In this document: piece by piece, positions 46,973-54,025 of the stretch
Layout of the letters: each line of letters opens with the position of its first letter
Numbering within the stretch: the first letter of the stretch is position 1
Assembly (NCBI GenBank): GCA_017525875.1
Contig: JAFXSG010000023.1
Span: 1-54,025, forward strand
Origin: Clostridia bacterium
Lineage (GTDB): Bacteria; Bacillota; Clostridia; Christensenellales; CAG-138
Length of the DNA: 54,025 bases
Direction of reading: 5' to 3'
Made by a program: the position numbers and the translations under genes
The notes under the pieces: generated by a model
The model's input: the letters and a program-made list of their open reading frames with translations, nothing else
Database searches by the model: none
What the model was told of the DNA's origin: nothing

Positions 46973-47229
46973 TCATCTATCGCTCCTATCGAGCGCAGTT
47001 TCGCAATAATATCGGAAACGTCCGCTGCGAGCACCTCGCGCGGGGCGTCGTATTCAAGGCACATGGCGTCGACTATCGCCTCTTCGGTCGTTCCGGAGGC
47101 AAGCATATCGACGATGAAAGCCGCGGGGCCGTTGCTGCGCGCTACGCCGCCGAAGGCCTCGCCGCCGATCGGGACAAGGTACTGCATGCCGTCGATCTCC
47201 TGCGTTAAAAAGTTTGATCTCAGCTTCAT
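46969..47229 (-). CDS. PqqD-like RiPP recognition element protein
   Basis: An 86-residue PqqD-family protein: a winged-helix fold that binds leader peptides and delivers them to maturation enzymes. Visible are the N-terminal strands (FLTQEIDGMQYLVPIGGEAF), the NGPAAFIVDML helix and the C-terminal DVSDIIAKLRSIGAID that is typical of PqqD. AAGGA 6 bases before 47229 supports this start over the Met at 47250, which overlaps the radical SAM gene. It lies between the maturase and the peptidase. Confidence 0.85.
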   Translation of the reverse strand: MKLRSNFLTQEIDGMQYLVPIGGEAFGGVARSNGPAAFIVDMLASGTTEEAIVDAMCLEYDAPREVLAADVSDIIAKLRSIGAIDE

Positions 47230-47246
47230 AACGGTTCCTTTCGCTT

Positions 47247-48617
47247 TCATTCCACCGGAGGCTCATTATCGGGTCCAGGCGGCGCGCCCGCGTCGGCCCG
47301 GCGCACGAGCTCGTAAAGCGTCGGCAGAGCGCGCATGCGCCGCACGGCCGCGCAGTCCCGATCGACGATCGGGCAATGCGTGAACGCGGTGCAGTCCGGA
47401 AGAAAAGTGCAGGTTTTGCATTCGGCGCGGAGCTTCCCGAGAGAGGTGAACTCACGGAGCGCCGCAGCATCGGTGACGCCGTCGAACACGTTCCCGTAGG
47501 ACGAGCCCTCGGGACACTGCAGGCACGGGAACAGCCTCCCGTCCGGCGCGATGAGCACGCCGCCGCCCGCCTCGTCCATCATGCAGTGATGCACGCGGAA
47601 AGCCGTGTCCAGCCCGCCCATGCGGTCATAGCGGAGACCGGAGGCTTCTATAAGATCTCCGGCTGCTATGATCGACCGCCAGAGCTCCGGGCCGTGCTCC
47701 CCCGCCCTTGCCTGATCGAGCGGAACGAAGGCGCAGCTGACCATGCTTTTGTCCCGTACGGCTGCGGACAGATCCGAAAGCACCTGCGGGATATCGGCGA
47801 TATTGTCCATATCCACGTTGCAGCGGACGCTGACTGAGACGCCGTGACGGGTCAGCGTGTTGATGTTCTCAAGGACGCGCTCATAATTGCCGGGCGACGG
47901 ATAGCGCTTGCGTTTTTCGTAGTCCGCGCGGGCGCCGTCCATGGAGAGCTGGGCGGACCACACGCGCCATTTCGAAGCCATCTTTTCGGCGAGCGCGTCG
48001 GTGATCAGGCTGCCGTTGGTGACGATGCGCGCGTCAAAATCCACGGCTCGCTTTTCAAGCTCATCGCAGATCCTGTCGATCTGCTTTTCGCCGAGCAGTG
48101 GTTCGCCGCCGAACCATATCAGCCTGGTAAAGGTCCCTTCGCGGCGCGTGCGGGCTATGAAGTCAGCCGCAGCGGCGGCGGTCTTTTCGTTCATAACGGA
48201 CTTTTGAAGACCCGCCTCATAGCAGTAGACGCAGCGCGCGTTGCAGGCGAGCGTCGGCATGATTGTGAAGGTAGAATAGCCCTTCTTCCTGAGGAAGGCG
48301 CGTTTCAGCGCGGAGACGCCCTCGTACACGGCGCACTCGTTCGCGGCTTCCGGCACAAGAAAGCGCATGCGCATCAGCTCGGTAAGCTCACTTTTTTCGG
48401 CGATCTCGCCTGCGGAAACAGGCTCAAAGCTCTCGAGCGCGATGCTGAGCTCGACGCAGTGCTTCGTGAGCGTATTGAAGGCAAAATGCCTGTTGCCGTA
48501 TTGAAAGCCGATGACGAACTGCGAAACAAAGAAGAGCCCGTCCGAGCTTGCGGACTGCTGCGGCAGGATCTTCCCGATCAGTTTATCCGGTCCGAATATC
48601 GTCTTCATGGTACACAT
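47247..48617 (-). CDS. Radical SAM/SPASM peptide maturase
   Basis: A 456-residue radical SAM enzyme of the peptide-modifying type. An N-terminal region (about 1-110) resembling a fused recognition domain precedes the 4Fe-4S motif C125-x3-C129-x2-C132 (CNARCVYC), the FGGEPLL motif (169-175) and the TIM-barrel core. The C-terminal SPASM region has C345, C365, C368, C400, C403, C409, C415 and C422, enough for two auxiliary clusters. Such enzymes install thioether, C-C or other crosslinks in a ribosomal peptide. The start is ATG at 48617 or 48608; neither has a clear ribosome binding site. The precursor gene lies 48 bases upstream. Confidence 0.9.
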   Translation of the reverse strand: MCTMKTIFGPDKLIGKILPQQSASSDGLFFVSQFVIGFQYGNRHFAFNTLTKHCVELSIALESFEPVSAGEIAEKSELTELMRMRFLVPEAANECAVYEGVSALKRAFLRKKGYSTFTIMPTLACNARCVYCYEAGLQKSVMNEKTAAAAADFIARTRREGTFTRLIWFGGEPLLGEKQIDRICDELEKRAVDFDARIVTNGSLITDALAEKMASKWRVWSAQLSMDGARADYEKRKRYPSPGNYERVLENINTLTRHGVSVSVRCNVDMDNIADIPQVLSDLSAAVRDKSMVSCAFVPLDQARAGEHGPELWRSIIAAGDLIEASGLRYDRMGGLDTAFRVHHCMMDEAGGGVLIAPDGRLFPCLQCPEGSSYGNVFDGVTDAAALREFTSLGKLRAECKTCTFLPDCTAFTHCPIVDRDCAAVRRMRALPTLYELVRRADAGAPPGPDNEPPVE

Positions 48618-48619
48618 AA

Positions 48620-48649
48620 CAGCGGCCCGAGCCTGAGCCCGGGCTGCTG
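48620..48649 (-). terminator. Intercistronic hairpin between precursor and maturase genes
   Basis: The two arms 48620-48632 and 48637-48649 form a GC-rich stem of 13 positions with one mismatch and one G-T pair around a 4-base loop. There is no T tract, so it is more likely an attenuating or RNA-stabilising structure than a full terminator. It begins 17 bases after the precursor stop and ends 3 bases before the maturase start. Confidence 0.6.
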
Positions 48650-48665
48650 CCGCATTGCTTTTGGC

Positions 48666-48824
48666 TCAGTTGCCGCAAGCGTCCTGGTCGCCCTCCCCAC
48701 CGTGCGGCGGAAGGAAGGGGGAACCGCCACCGGTGTAGGTGGTGGAGGGAGTGTCACCGGACGCGGTGACGACGTCGCCGGAGATCTCGATGATCTCCAT
48801 GCTGGCTTTTTCGTACTTCTTCAT
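48666..48824 (-). CDS. RiPP precursor peptide candidate, 52 residues
   Basis: Short gene opened by AAAGGAG 7 bases before the ATG at 48824. The peptide begins MKKYEKASMEIIEISGDVVT, a Lys/Glu/Ile leader-like segment, and passes ASG at 21-23 into a C-terminal part rich in Gly, Pro, Ser, Thr and Asp (TYTGGGSPFLPPHGG at 29-43) ending DACGN with a single Cys50. From memory, similar small peptides with an MKKYEKP...-type start are common in gut Clostridia. It sits between the kinase (48 bases) and the maturase (48 bases), the expected precursor position. Candidate modified residues are Thr/Tyr/Ser/Asp in 24-37 and Cys50. Confidence 0.8.
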   Translation of the reverse strand: MKKYEKASMEIIEISGDVVTASGDTPSTTYTGGGSPFLPPHGGEGDQDACGN

Positions 48825-48872
48825 GAATGAGCTCCTTTCATGAGACTTATGATCACCTGAGCAAGGCAGGAG

Positions 48873-49637
48873 TCATACGGGATCGGGTTTGCCCGGGTTC
48901 ATGCCGCGCCATGCGGTGAGCGCGGCGTCGGGCTGCATATTGCAGCGCAGGCGGTAGAACGGGACCGACGCGGCGAGCTTGCTTTCAAGCTCGAGTATCG
49001 TGCGCATGTTCTCCGGAGAACAGGATGAGAACACCTGACGGAGCAGCAGCGGGAACCTTTCCGGGGCTTCGAGCGGGACGATGGAATTCGTTTCGCCCCT
49101 TTCGAGCGAGACGATCGCTTTCAGCGGCGACCGAGCATTGCAGCCGAGGCCGTGCTTGCCGTACCACGGCGTTCCGAACACGGTGACGCCGCTTGATTCG
49201 ACGCGGAGCATCGGCTTATCGTCGTTGATCATGCGGCACCTGCCGGGGAATGCCTCGCGCCAGAGCCTTGTGTGCGTGCTCTTCCCCGTTCCGCTTTTGG
49301 CGGTGAAGATATAGGTCTCCCCGTCCATTTCAAGGGCGGAGCCGTGCATGAGCAGCACGTTCTTTTGGACGAGCGCCTCTGCGAGCAGGGTGTGGATGGC
49401 GCCGTTTTCGAGGTACCAAAGCCTGTAGCTCCGGTCGCCCCTGCCCTCAGCTATATCCGCCCTGCGGAAGCTCTCCTTGACCCTCGCGATATCGTCTTCG
49501 GAGGGTTCGATAGTGATCTCCGCCTCCCGCCCTGTCAGGTAATCGCGGAAATAGTCTTTATTCTTCGGATATCGGGCGCGGATCTCGACGGGTATCCCGG
49601 CGATCTCGGCGGTAAATACAGTTTGATCCCCGTTCAT
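48873..49637 (-). CDS. HPr-kinase-like kinase of the RiPP locus
   Basis: A 254-residue kinase related to HPr(Ser) kinase. The key elements are His98 in LLMHGSALE, the P-loop AKSGTGKST (113-121), and the Asp pair in MINDDKPML (about 136-144), the HprK Walker-B-like motif. It lacks the HprK N-terminal domain and true HPr context. Similar stand-alone kinases occur in lasso and other peptide clusters, where they phosphorylate the peptide. GAGGGA before 49637 sets the start MNGDQTVFT; the frame up to 49724 overlaps the promoter. First gene of the operon. Confidence 0.82.
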   Translation of the reverse strand: MNGDQTVFTAEIAGIPVEIRARYPKNKDYFRDYLTGREAEITIEPSEDDIARVKESFRRADIAEGRGDRSYRLWYLENGAIHTLLAEALVQKNVLLMHGSALEMDGETYIFTAKSGTGKSTHTRLWREAFPGRCRMINDDKPMLRVESSGVTVFGTPWYGKHGLGCNARSPLKAIVSLERGETNSIVPLEAPERFPLLLRQVFSSCSPENMRTILELESKLAASVPFYRLRCNMQPDAALTAWRGMNPGKPDPV

Positions 49638-49695
49638 GGGCAAGTCCCTCTTGAACTCAGAGCAATTCGCAGAATGCGTAAACTTCTTCGCATAC

Positions 49696-49724
49696 AGTAT
49701 ATATATCGTCCCGCAAAAAGTCAA
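49696..49724 (-). promoter_or_regulatory. Promoter of the RiPP operon
   Basis: TTGACT (49724-49719), a 17-base spacer, TATACT (49701-49696) on the minus strand. No other promoter was found between here and the ABC transporter, so kinase, precursor, maturase, PqqD, peptidase and exporter are probably one transcript. Confidence 0.85.
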
Positions 49725-49766
49725 GCGTTCCGCCTAATATTCTGCTTTGCAGGGCTTCGCACACGA

Positions 49767-49796
49767 TTGACCGCGTCAGGCGCGGTATGCTATAAT
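49767..49796 (+). promoter_or_regulatory. Divergent promoter of the nucleotidyltransferase gene
   Basis: TTGACC (49767-49772), an 18-base spacer, perfect TATAAT (49791-49796). Its -35 is 42 bases from the -35 of the RiPP operon, so the two could share regulation. Confidence 0.8.
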
Positions 49797-49825
49797 AAGC
49801 CAAATCGTTTTCATGGGAGCCGGAC

Positions 49826-51052
49826 ATGAACAGCACACAGCAAGCGTCCATCAAGCTACTAGCGCACTGCCTGAATGAAGAAAGCAGCGCTTCTTCTTTT
49901 ATGCCCCTTTCAGCGGACGACCCCGCATGGAAGGAGCTGTATGAGGAGCTGTTTGCCCACAAGGTGTTTTCGCTGTGCGACAAATGGCTGCTCGGCGCGC
50001 CCCTTGCGGACGAGGAGCTCAAGGCACGCTGGAAAAACGATGATTACAAGGTCCAGTTCCACTGCCTGCGGGTCATGGCTGCGCAGGCTGAGCTTTGCGC
50101 TCTGCTCGCCGAAAACGGGATCGACGCCGTCGTCATGAAGGGCGCTGCGGCGGCTGTGAACTATCCCGCCCCGTTCCTCAGAGCCATGGGAGACATCGAC
50201 CTGCTCGTGCGGCGCCGCGACTATGATTCGGCGTGCAGTCTGGCGGAGGAAAACGGCTATATCCTCAACAATACCGATCCGAACGTTACGCATCACTGCG
50301 CTTTCATTAAAAACGGGATTGAGGTCGAGATCCACAGAAGGCCCGGCAGCGTTACGGAGACGAACGAGTCCCTTATCGCGCTTTTCGAGGAAGGCATCAC
50401 AAACAGGCAGACCGCCTCGATCGACAAATTCAGCTTCCCCGTTCTGCCCGCTGATCTCAACGGGCTGGTGCTTCTTCTGCATATAAACCAGCATCTGCGC
50501 GCCGGTCTCGGCCTGAGGCAGATCATAGACTGGATGACGTTCGCTTCCCGCGAGCTGACCGGCGACGGCTATGACAAGCTGCTCCGTCCCCTGCTTACGC
50601 GGCTCGGGCTCGACCGTTTTGCCGCCTCGGTGACCGCGCTTTGCAGGAGGTATCTCGGCCTTGAAGGAGACTTTTCCTGGGCCGACGGGATCGCGGAAGA
50701 CGTTACCGACGAGTTCATGGAATACATTATGAGCATGGGCAATTTCGGCTCCAAGGCGGACAGTGGAGACCGCATCTCTTCCGCTTATTCCCGCGCGAAG
50801 AATCCGTTCAGGCTCATCTCCATCCTGCAAAAGAGCGGCTTGCGGCACTGGGACGCGGCGAAGAAGCACGCGCTGCTCCGCCCGTTTGCCTGGATCCGGC
50901 AGGGCTTTGTGACGCTGCGCGATATGAAAAAGAACGATATCCCGCTCAGCAAGCTGAAGCAGCTGCGCGCGTCCGGCGAAAAGAACCGCGAGCTCTATGA
51001 AAAGCTCGGCCTTACTTCGGAGAACAAAATGAACACGGGCGTAGTCGACTGA
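49826..51052 (+). CDS. Nucleotidyltransferase family protein (NTP_transf_5 type)
   Basis: A 408-residue protein of the uncharacterised nucleotidyltransferase family found in peptide and polysaccharide clusters. Its core is VVMKGAAAAVNYPAPFLRAMGDIDLLV: Lys105-Gly-Ala, Arg119 and the metal-binding Asp pair D123 and D125 in MGDIDLLV. A helical domain follows (VLLLHINQHLRAGLGLRQIIDW at about 211-232). GGGAG precedes the ATG. It is divergent from the HPr-kinase-like gene with a shared control region. It may nucleotidylate the peptide or a sugar; the substrate is unknown. Confidence 0.82.
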   Translation: MNSTQQASIKLLAHCLNEESSASSFMPLSADDPAWKELYEELFAHKVFSLCDKWLLGAPLADEELKARWKNDDYKVQFHCLRVMAAQAELCALLAENGIDAVVMKGAAAAVNYPAPFLRAMGDIDLLVRRRDYDSACSLAEENGYILNNTDPNVTHHCAFIKNGIEVEIHRRPGSVTETNESLIALFEEGITNRQTASIDKFSFPVLPADLNGLVLLLHINQHLRAGLGLRQIIDWMTFASRELTGDGYDKLLRPLLTRLGLDRFAASVTALCRRYLGLEGDFSWADGIAEDVTDEFMEYIMSMGNFGSKADSGDRISSAYSRAKNPFRLISILQKSGLRHWDAAKKHALLRPFAWIRQGFVTLRDMKKNDIPLSKLKQLRASGEKNRELYEKLGLTSENKMNTGVVD

Positions 51053-51069
51053 CAGCAGGCGAACATATA

Positions 51070-51104
51070 AAAACAGGCAAAGCCTTTTCGGCTTTGCCTG
51101 TTTT
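51070..51104. terminator. Bidirectional terminator
   Basis: Perfect 15-bp stem: 51070-51084 and 51090-51104 (AAAACAGGCAAAGCC and its complement) around a 5-base loop, with T runs on both strands. It ends the nucleotidyltransferase gene and the converging protease gene. Confidence 0.92.
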
Positions 51105-51117
51105 GTTCATTGACGCA

Positions 51118-54025
51118 TCAGGAAACGATGTTCATGACCAGGCGCATGATCAGCACGGCGTCGGAGGCGGTAAGCTGCCCGTCGCCGTCCATATCGCCGT
51201 TCACGAAGCCCTGACCGGTGATCGTGGTGATGCTCATCGCGTGGCGCATAACAAGCAGCGCGTCCGCGGCGGTGACTTCGCCGTCAAGATCGACGTCGCC
51301 GAGGAGGGTCACGGAAGGACCGTTCTCCTCGTAGAGCGCGGTGACGGTGAGATCGGAGGTGACGACGGAGAAATCAACGTCCCAGCCGATGAAGGTGTAG
51401 CCCTCGCGGGAAGGATCGTCCGGCGCGGTGGCGAAGCCGCCGTAGACGACCGTCTCGGTCTTGAGGACGGCGCCGTTCCAGTCGACGAAGGTGACGGTGT
51501 ATCTGTTGATTTCATACATGGCCGTGATGTTCTTGTCGAAGGTCACGTTGGTATAGTCGCCGGACCAGCCGGTGAAGGTGTAGCCCTCGCGGATGGGATC
51601 GGCGGGAGGCGTCGCGTCCCCGCCGTATTCGACGGTCTGCACCTTGAGCACGGTGCCGTCCCAGTCGCGGAAGGTGACGGTATAGGTATTGATCGTGTAC
51701 TGAGCGGTGACGGTCAAATCGCTCGTGACGTTCGAGAAATCGACGTCCCAGCCGGTGAAGGTGTAGCCCACTCGGCTCGGATCCGAGGGAGCGGTGGCGG
51801 CGCCGCCTTCGGGAACGCTCTCGGTCTTGAGCACGGCGCCGTCCCAGTCGACAAAGGTGACGGTGTAGTAGACCGGCTCGGGTTCGGAAGCGGAGACCCA
51901 CTTGTAGAACCTGATCAGGCCGTTCGTGCTCTTGCTGGTGGTGAAGTAGTTGCTGTTGGTGCTGAGGGCGAGGTAATAATAGCCCTCGGAGTCGATCTGG
52001 TTGTTGAGGTCGCCGTTCTGATACAGCCACGCAACGGGCGTTGCGGAGGGATAGAGATACTCGGATGAGTCGAGACCCATGTACTTTCCGTTGCCGAGGT
52101 TCTTGAAGGTGTAACCCGCGGAAGCGGTGCCGGATTCGATCTCCCAAAGGATCGTGTTGGCGTCCAGAGAGGCGGGAACGGTGACGGTATTGTCGCTGTT
52201 CACGGTCACGCCGTGAGCCGTGAGATAGTGGTTGCTTGAATAGATCGTGTTGCCGACGGCCTGGCTGCCGGAGCAGATGATGTACTGCCCGCCCACCTCG
52301 AGCTCGCTCGTGAGGATATAGCCCTCGAACTCGCTCACGGTGACGTTTGCCGTCGCGGTCGCGACGACTGCGCCGGTATCGGGATCGGTCGCGGTGGCGG
52401 TGATGACCGCAGTGCCCGCGGCGACGCCAAGCACGGACGCGCTGTTCTTGCTGCCGGCAACGGTCGCGACGTTCGCGTTGCTGCTGGTCCACGCAATCTC
52501 GTAGTTATTGGCGTTCTGCGGGACCTTGTTGACGGTCAGCGTTGCGGAATTGCCGACGACGACCTCAGCGTTCTCGGGAGTCAGCGTCATGGAGACGAGA
52601 TCGACGGGATCGATCGATCCGCCCTCGCCGGTGAGCGTGTAGACGGAAGATGTGTTGTGGCCGTAGTCGCCCACCTTGACGTAGACGGTGCTGTAATTGC
52701 CGATGCTGAGGGTGAGGTCGCTGTCCGCTCCCCTGCTCGTTTCGCAGATTGCCTGCTCCGTGATCTTGGTGGTGCAGGCCGCGTTAGAGTAAACGCCGAT
52801 CCACGCTGCGTAATGCTCGTCGTGTACGCGTACGGTCAGCGTGCCGTTCTCGACCTTCCAGTAGGTCACTTCCGGAGCGGTATTGTCGACCGTCATGGGG
52901 AGCACGATCTCGGCGCACTCGTTCTGGTCCGGAGTGAAGCCGGGATTGTCGAGGTAGTGATAGAGCTTGAAGACGATGTGCGTGCCCTCGGCAAGGCCGG
53001 TCGGCGCCCAGCTGGTGAAGAGGTCGCCGATATTGTCGGAGCTGTGATAGAAGGTGGCGGAGGAGTTGCCGTTCGGGTAGTTCCAGGCCTTGGGCATGTA
53101 GGAAAGGTCGACGTCGACGTAGGTCTCGCCGGTGTCCTCGTTGTAGATCCTGATGCCGCCCTCGCCCGCGTTGCGGATCAGGTCGTAGGTGAGCTTATCG
53201 ATCTGCTCGTAATAGGTATCGCCGTTCGGAGAGAGCGTGCAGCGGTCGGCAAGCCAGTCGCTGGAGGTCACGTACGGGTTTGCGCCGAAGAGCATGTAGC
53301 TCGAGCCGCTTGTGACGGCGCCGACCTCGGCCTGATAGCTGTGGATATTGTAGTGGTTTATGCCCTGGATCTCGTCGATGTAGGTGTAACGGTCGAAGAC
53401 GGAGGCCCGGTTCCAGTTGCCGTAGAAGCCGAGGAACGGGACGACGAGGTCCACGGTGCCGTCGCAGACGACGAAGCCGTCGATATAGATGCCGTTCGGG
53501 AACTTGCTGTCAAGATCGCTCTTGATGCTGCTGTTCAGGGTGACGGTCAGAGTGACGTTCTTAGTGCTGTTCGCGGGAACGGTCACGGACGTGTCGCCGC
53601 TTATCGTCGCGGAGGAGGTGATGTTCCTGTTCGAGCCGGAGAGGGTGACGACGCTCTGGCTGTTGACGGTGGCGGTACCGGTGTTCTCGGTGAGAACGGT
53701 GGTGTTCATCGTGTAGGAGAGGGCCGTGCTGCCGAAGTTGACGATGTTGAAGCTCAGCGTGTAGACGCCGGTCTTATTCGGGTCGTCGCCAATCTCGAGC
53801 TTCGGTCGCTCGCAGCCGTCCACTGTGATGTAGGCCTTGGTGGTGATGGCCTTCTGAAGGTCGATGATGCCTGCGCCCTGGGTGCGAGGAGAGGTCGCGG
53901 AAACGGGGTTCGCGGTGCACATCAGCAGGCGGTTGACCATCGCGATCTTATCGCGGCCGGTGAGGTTCGGCCAGGTAGCCGAAACGTAATTGGTGAGCAG
54001 CGCCTGCGCGCCGGCGACGTGCGGG
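51118..54025 (-). CDS. Secreted subtilisin-like (S8) serine protease, C-terminal part, with Big_2, InlB repeats and dockerin
   Basis: The visible 968 residues are the 3' part of a large exported protein; the gene runs off the right edge. It opens PHVAGAQALLTNYV, which in subtilases directly follows the catalytic GTSMA, so the active Ser lies just outside. A long Fn3-like/lactocepin-type region (53940-52620) is followed by a Big_2 domain (about 52600-52325, VVGNSATLTVNKVP), an unassigned domain (about 52320-51880), three InlB-type repeats and a C-terminal dockerin with two Asp-rich calcium motifs (DVDLDGEVTAADALLVMR; DMDGDGQLTASDAVLIMR). It is expected to act outside the cell, perhaps docked to a scaffold. 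Confidence 0.9.
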   Translation of the reverse strand, partial: PHVAGAQALLTNYVSATWPNLTGRDKIAMVNRLLMCTANPVSATSPRTQGAGIIDLQKAITTKAYITVDGCERPKLEIGDDPNKTGVYTLSFNIVNFGSTALSYTMNTTVLTENTGTATVNSQSVVTLSGSNRNITSSATISGDTSVTVPANSTKNVTLTVTLNSSIKSDLDSKFPNGIYIDGFVVCDGTVDLVVPFLGFYGNWNRASVFDRYTYIDEIQGINHYNIHSYQAEVGAVTSGSSYMLFGANPYVTSSDWLADRCTLSPNGDTYYEQIDKLTYDLIRNAGEGGIRIYNEDTGETYVDVDLSYMPKAWNYPNGNSSATFYHSSDNIGDLFTSWAPTGLAEGTHIVFKLYHYLDNPGFTPDQNECAEIVLPMTVDNTAPEVTYWKVENGTLTVRVHDEHYAAWIGVYSNAACTTKITEQAICETSRGADSDLTLSIGNYSTVYVKVGDYGHNTSSVYTLTGEGGSIDPVDLVSMTLTPENAEVVVGNSATLTVNKVPQNANNYEIAWTSSNANVATVAGSKNSASVLGVAAGTAVITATATDPDTGAVVATATANVTVSEFEGYILTSELEVGGQYIICSGSQAVGNTIYSSNHYLTAHGVTVNSDNTVTVPASLDANTILWEIESGTASAGYTFKNLGNGKYMGLDSSEYLYPSATPVAWLYQNGDLNNQIDSEGYYYLALSTNSNYFTTSKSTNGLIRFYKWVSASEPEPVYYTVTFVDWDGAVLKTESVPEGGAATAPSDPSRVGYTFTGWDVDFSNVTSDLTVTAQYTINTYTVTFRDWDGTVLKVQTVEYGGDATPPADPIREGYTFTGWSGDYTNVTFDKNITAMYEINRYTVTFVDWNGAVLKTETVVYGGFATAPDDPSREGYTFIGWDVDFSVVTSDLTVTALYEENGPSVTLLGDVDLDGEVTAADALLVMRHAMSITTITGQGFVNGDMDGDGQLTASDAVLIMRLVMNIVS
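51322..51873 (-). repeat. Three tandem InlB-type (Listeria-Bacteroides) repeats
   Basis: Three consecutive units of about 60-65 residues inside the protease gene, each with TVTF.DW(D/N)G.VLK, GG.A..P.DP and GYTF.GW. The DNA copies are strongly similar, which makes the stretch prone to recombination and assembly collapse. Confidence 0.85.

Noticed and set aside
46517-51052. Lasso peptide cluster
   Set aside because: PqqD-like protein, HPr-like kinase and nucleotidyltransferase also occur in lasso clusters, but there is no transglutaminase-like leader peptidase and no asparagine-synthetase-like cyclase; a radical SAM/SPASM enzyme and S26 peptidase take their place.
51322-51873. CRISPR-like array
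   Set aside because: The repeats are long, in frame and encode InlB-type protein repeats; there are no short identical repeats with unique spacers.
51094-52068. 324-codon plus-strand frame inside the protease gene
   Set aside because: It is antisense to the dockerin and InlB repeats, and its periodic Gly/Val/Asp pattern simply mirrors those repeats.

Overview
The window looks like a chromosomal segment of a fairly GC-rich, spore-forming member of the Clostridia (Firmicutes/Bacillota), probably an anaerobe and possibly gut-associated. The evidence is an hrcA-grpE-dnaK operon with a perfect CIRCE operator, the large Firmicutes-type SRP RNA, the Firmicutes pairing of Prp protease with an N-terminally extended ribosomal protein L27, two sporulation proteins (YtxC, YunB), an anaerobic ribonucleotide reductase activase type radical SAM protein, FeoAB, and strong sigma-A-like promoters (TTGaca-17-TATAAT) with AGGAGG-type ribosome binding sites. 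No tRNA, rRNA, CRISPR array or insertion sequence was seen. Most of the window is ordinary chromosome; one phage/plasmid-style replication protein is the only mobile-looking gene.

Layout. 1-2304: heat-shock operon hrcA-grpE-dnaK on the minus strand. 2332-8621: radical SAM activase, ECF sigma/anti-sigma pair, UPF0489 protein with an acetyltransferase, an orphan NMT1-like substrate-binding lipoprotein, pgsA and a secreted peptidoglycan-binding protein. 8636-14050: membrane-anchored HtrA protease divergent from a PhoB/WalR-type response regulator, its histidine kinase and a PflX-like radical SAM protein. 14142-16947: ytxC, an OGG1-type glycosylase, and the rplU-prp-rpmA ribosomal operon with a leader RNA. 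16970-22499: a lipid operon (DUF308 membrane protein, fatty acid kinase FakA, DegV/FakB, acetyltransferase, PlsX) whose fakA carries a -1 frameshift at a T TTC CCG heptamer. 22576-25336: TetR regulator, yunB, and a polytopic membrane protein with a predicted leaderless mRNA. 25349-28312: SRP RNA and a GT2-GtrA / NAGPA-domain envelope operon. 28328-33825: thiI with its cysteine desulfurase, then a class A penicillin-binding protein. 33826-36060: galM and a membrane-anchored unknown. 36078-41958: the phage-like replication protein, an EamA transporter, a FeoA-FeoB fusion, and a flavin reductase-rhodanese fusion with a small partner.

41974-51104 is the most interesting accessory region. A three-gene exopolysaccharide module (initiating sugar transferase, epimerase, GT4) lies next to what reads as a ribosomally synthesised, post-translationally modified peptide (RiPP) locus. 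That locus has one good promoter and contains an HPr-kinase-like kinase, a 52-residue precursor peptide, an intercistronic hairpin, a radical SAM/SPASM maturase, a PqqD-like recognition element, an S26 peptidase with a Ser-His dyad, and an ABC exporter without its own peptidase domain. A family-5 nucleotidyltransferase is transcribed divergently from the same 200-bp control region. The combination suggests leader recognition by PqqD, radical modification of the core, possible phosphorylation or nucleotidylation, leader removal by the S26 peptidase, and export; the product is not predictable.

The window ends (51118-54025) in the 3' part of a large secreted subtilisin-like protease carrying a Big_2 domain, three InlB-type repeats and a C-terminal dockerin.
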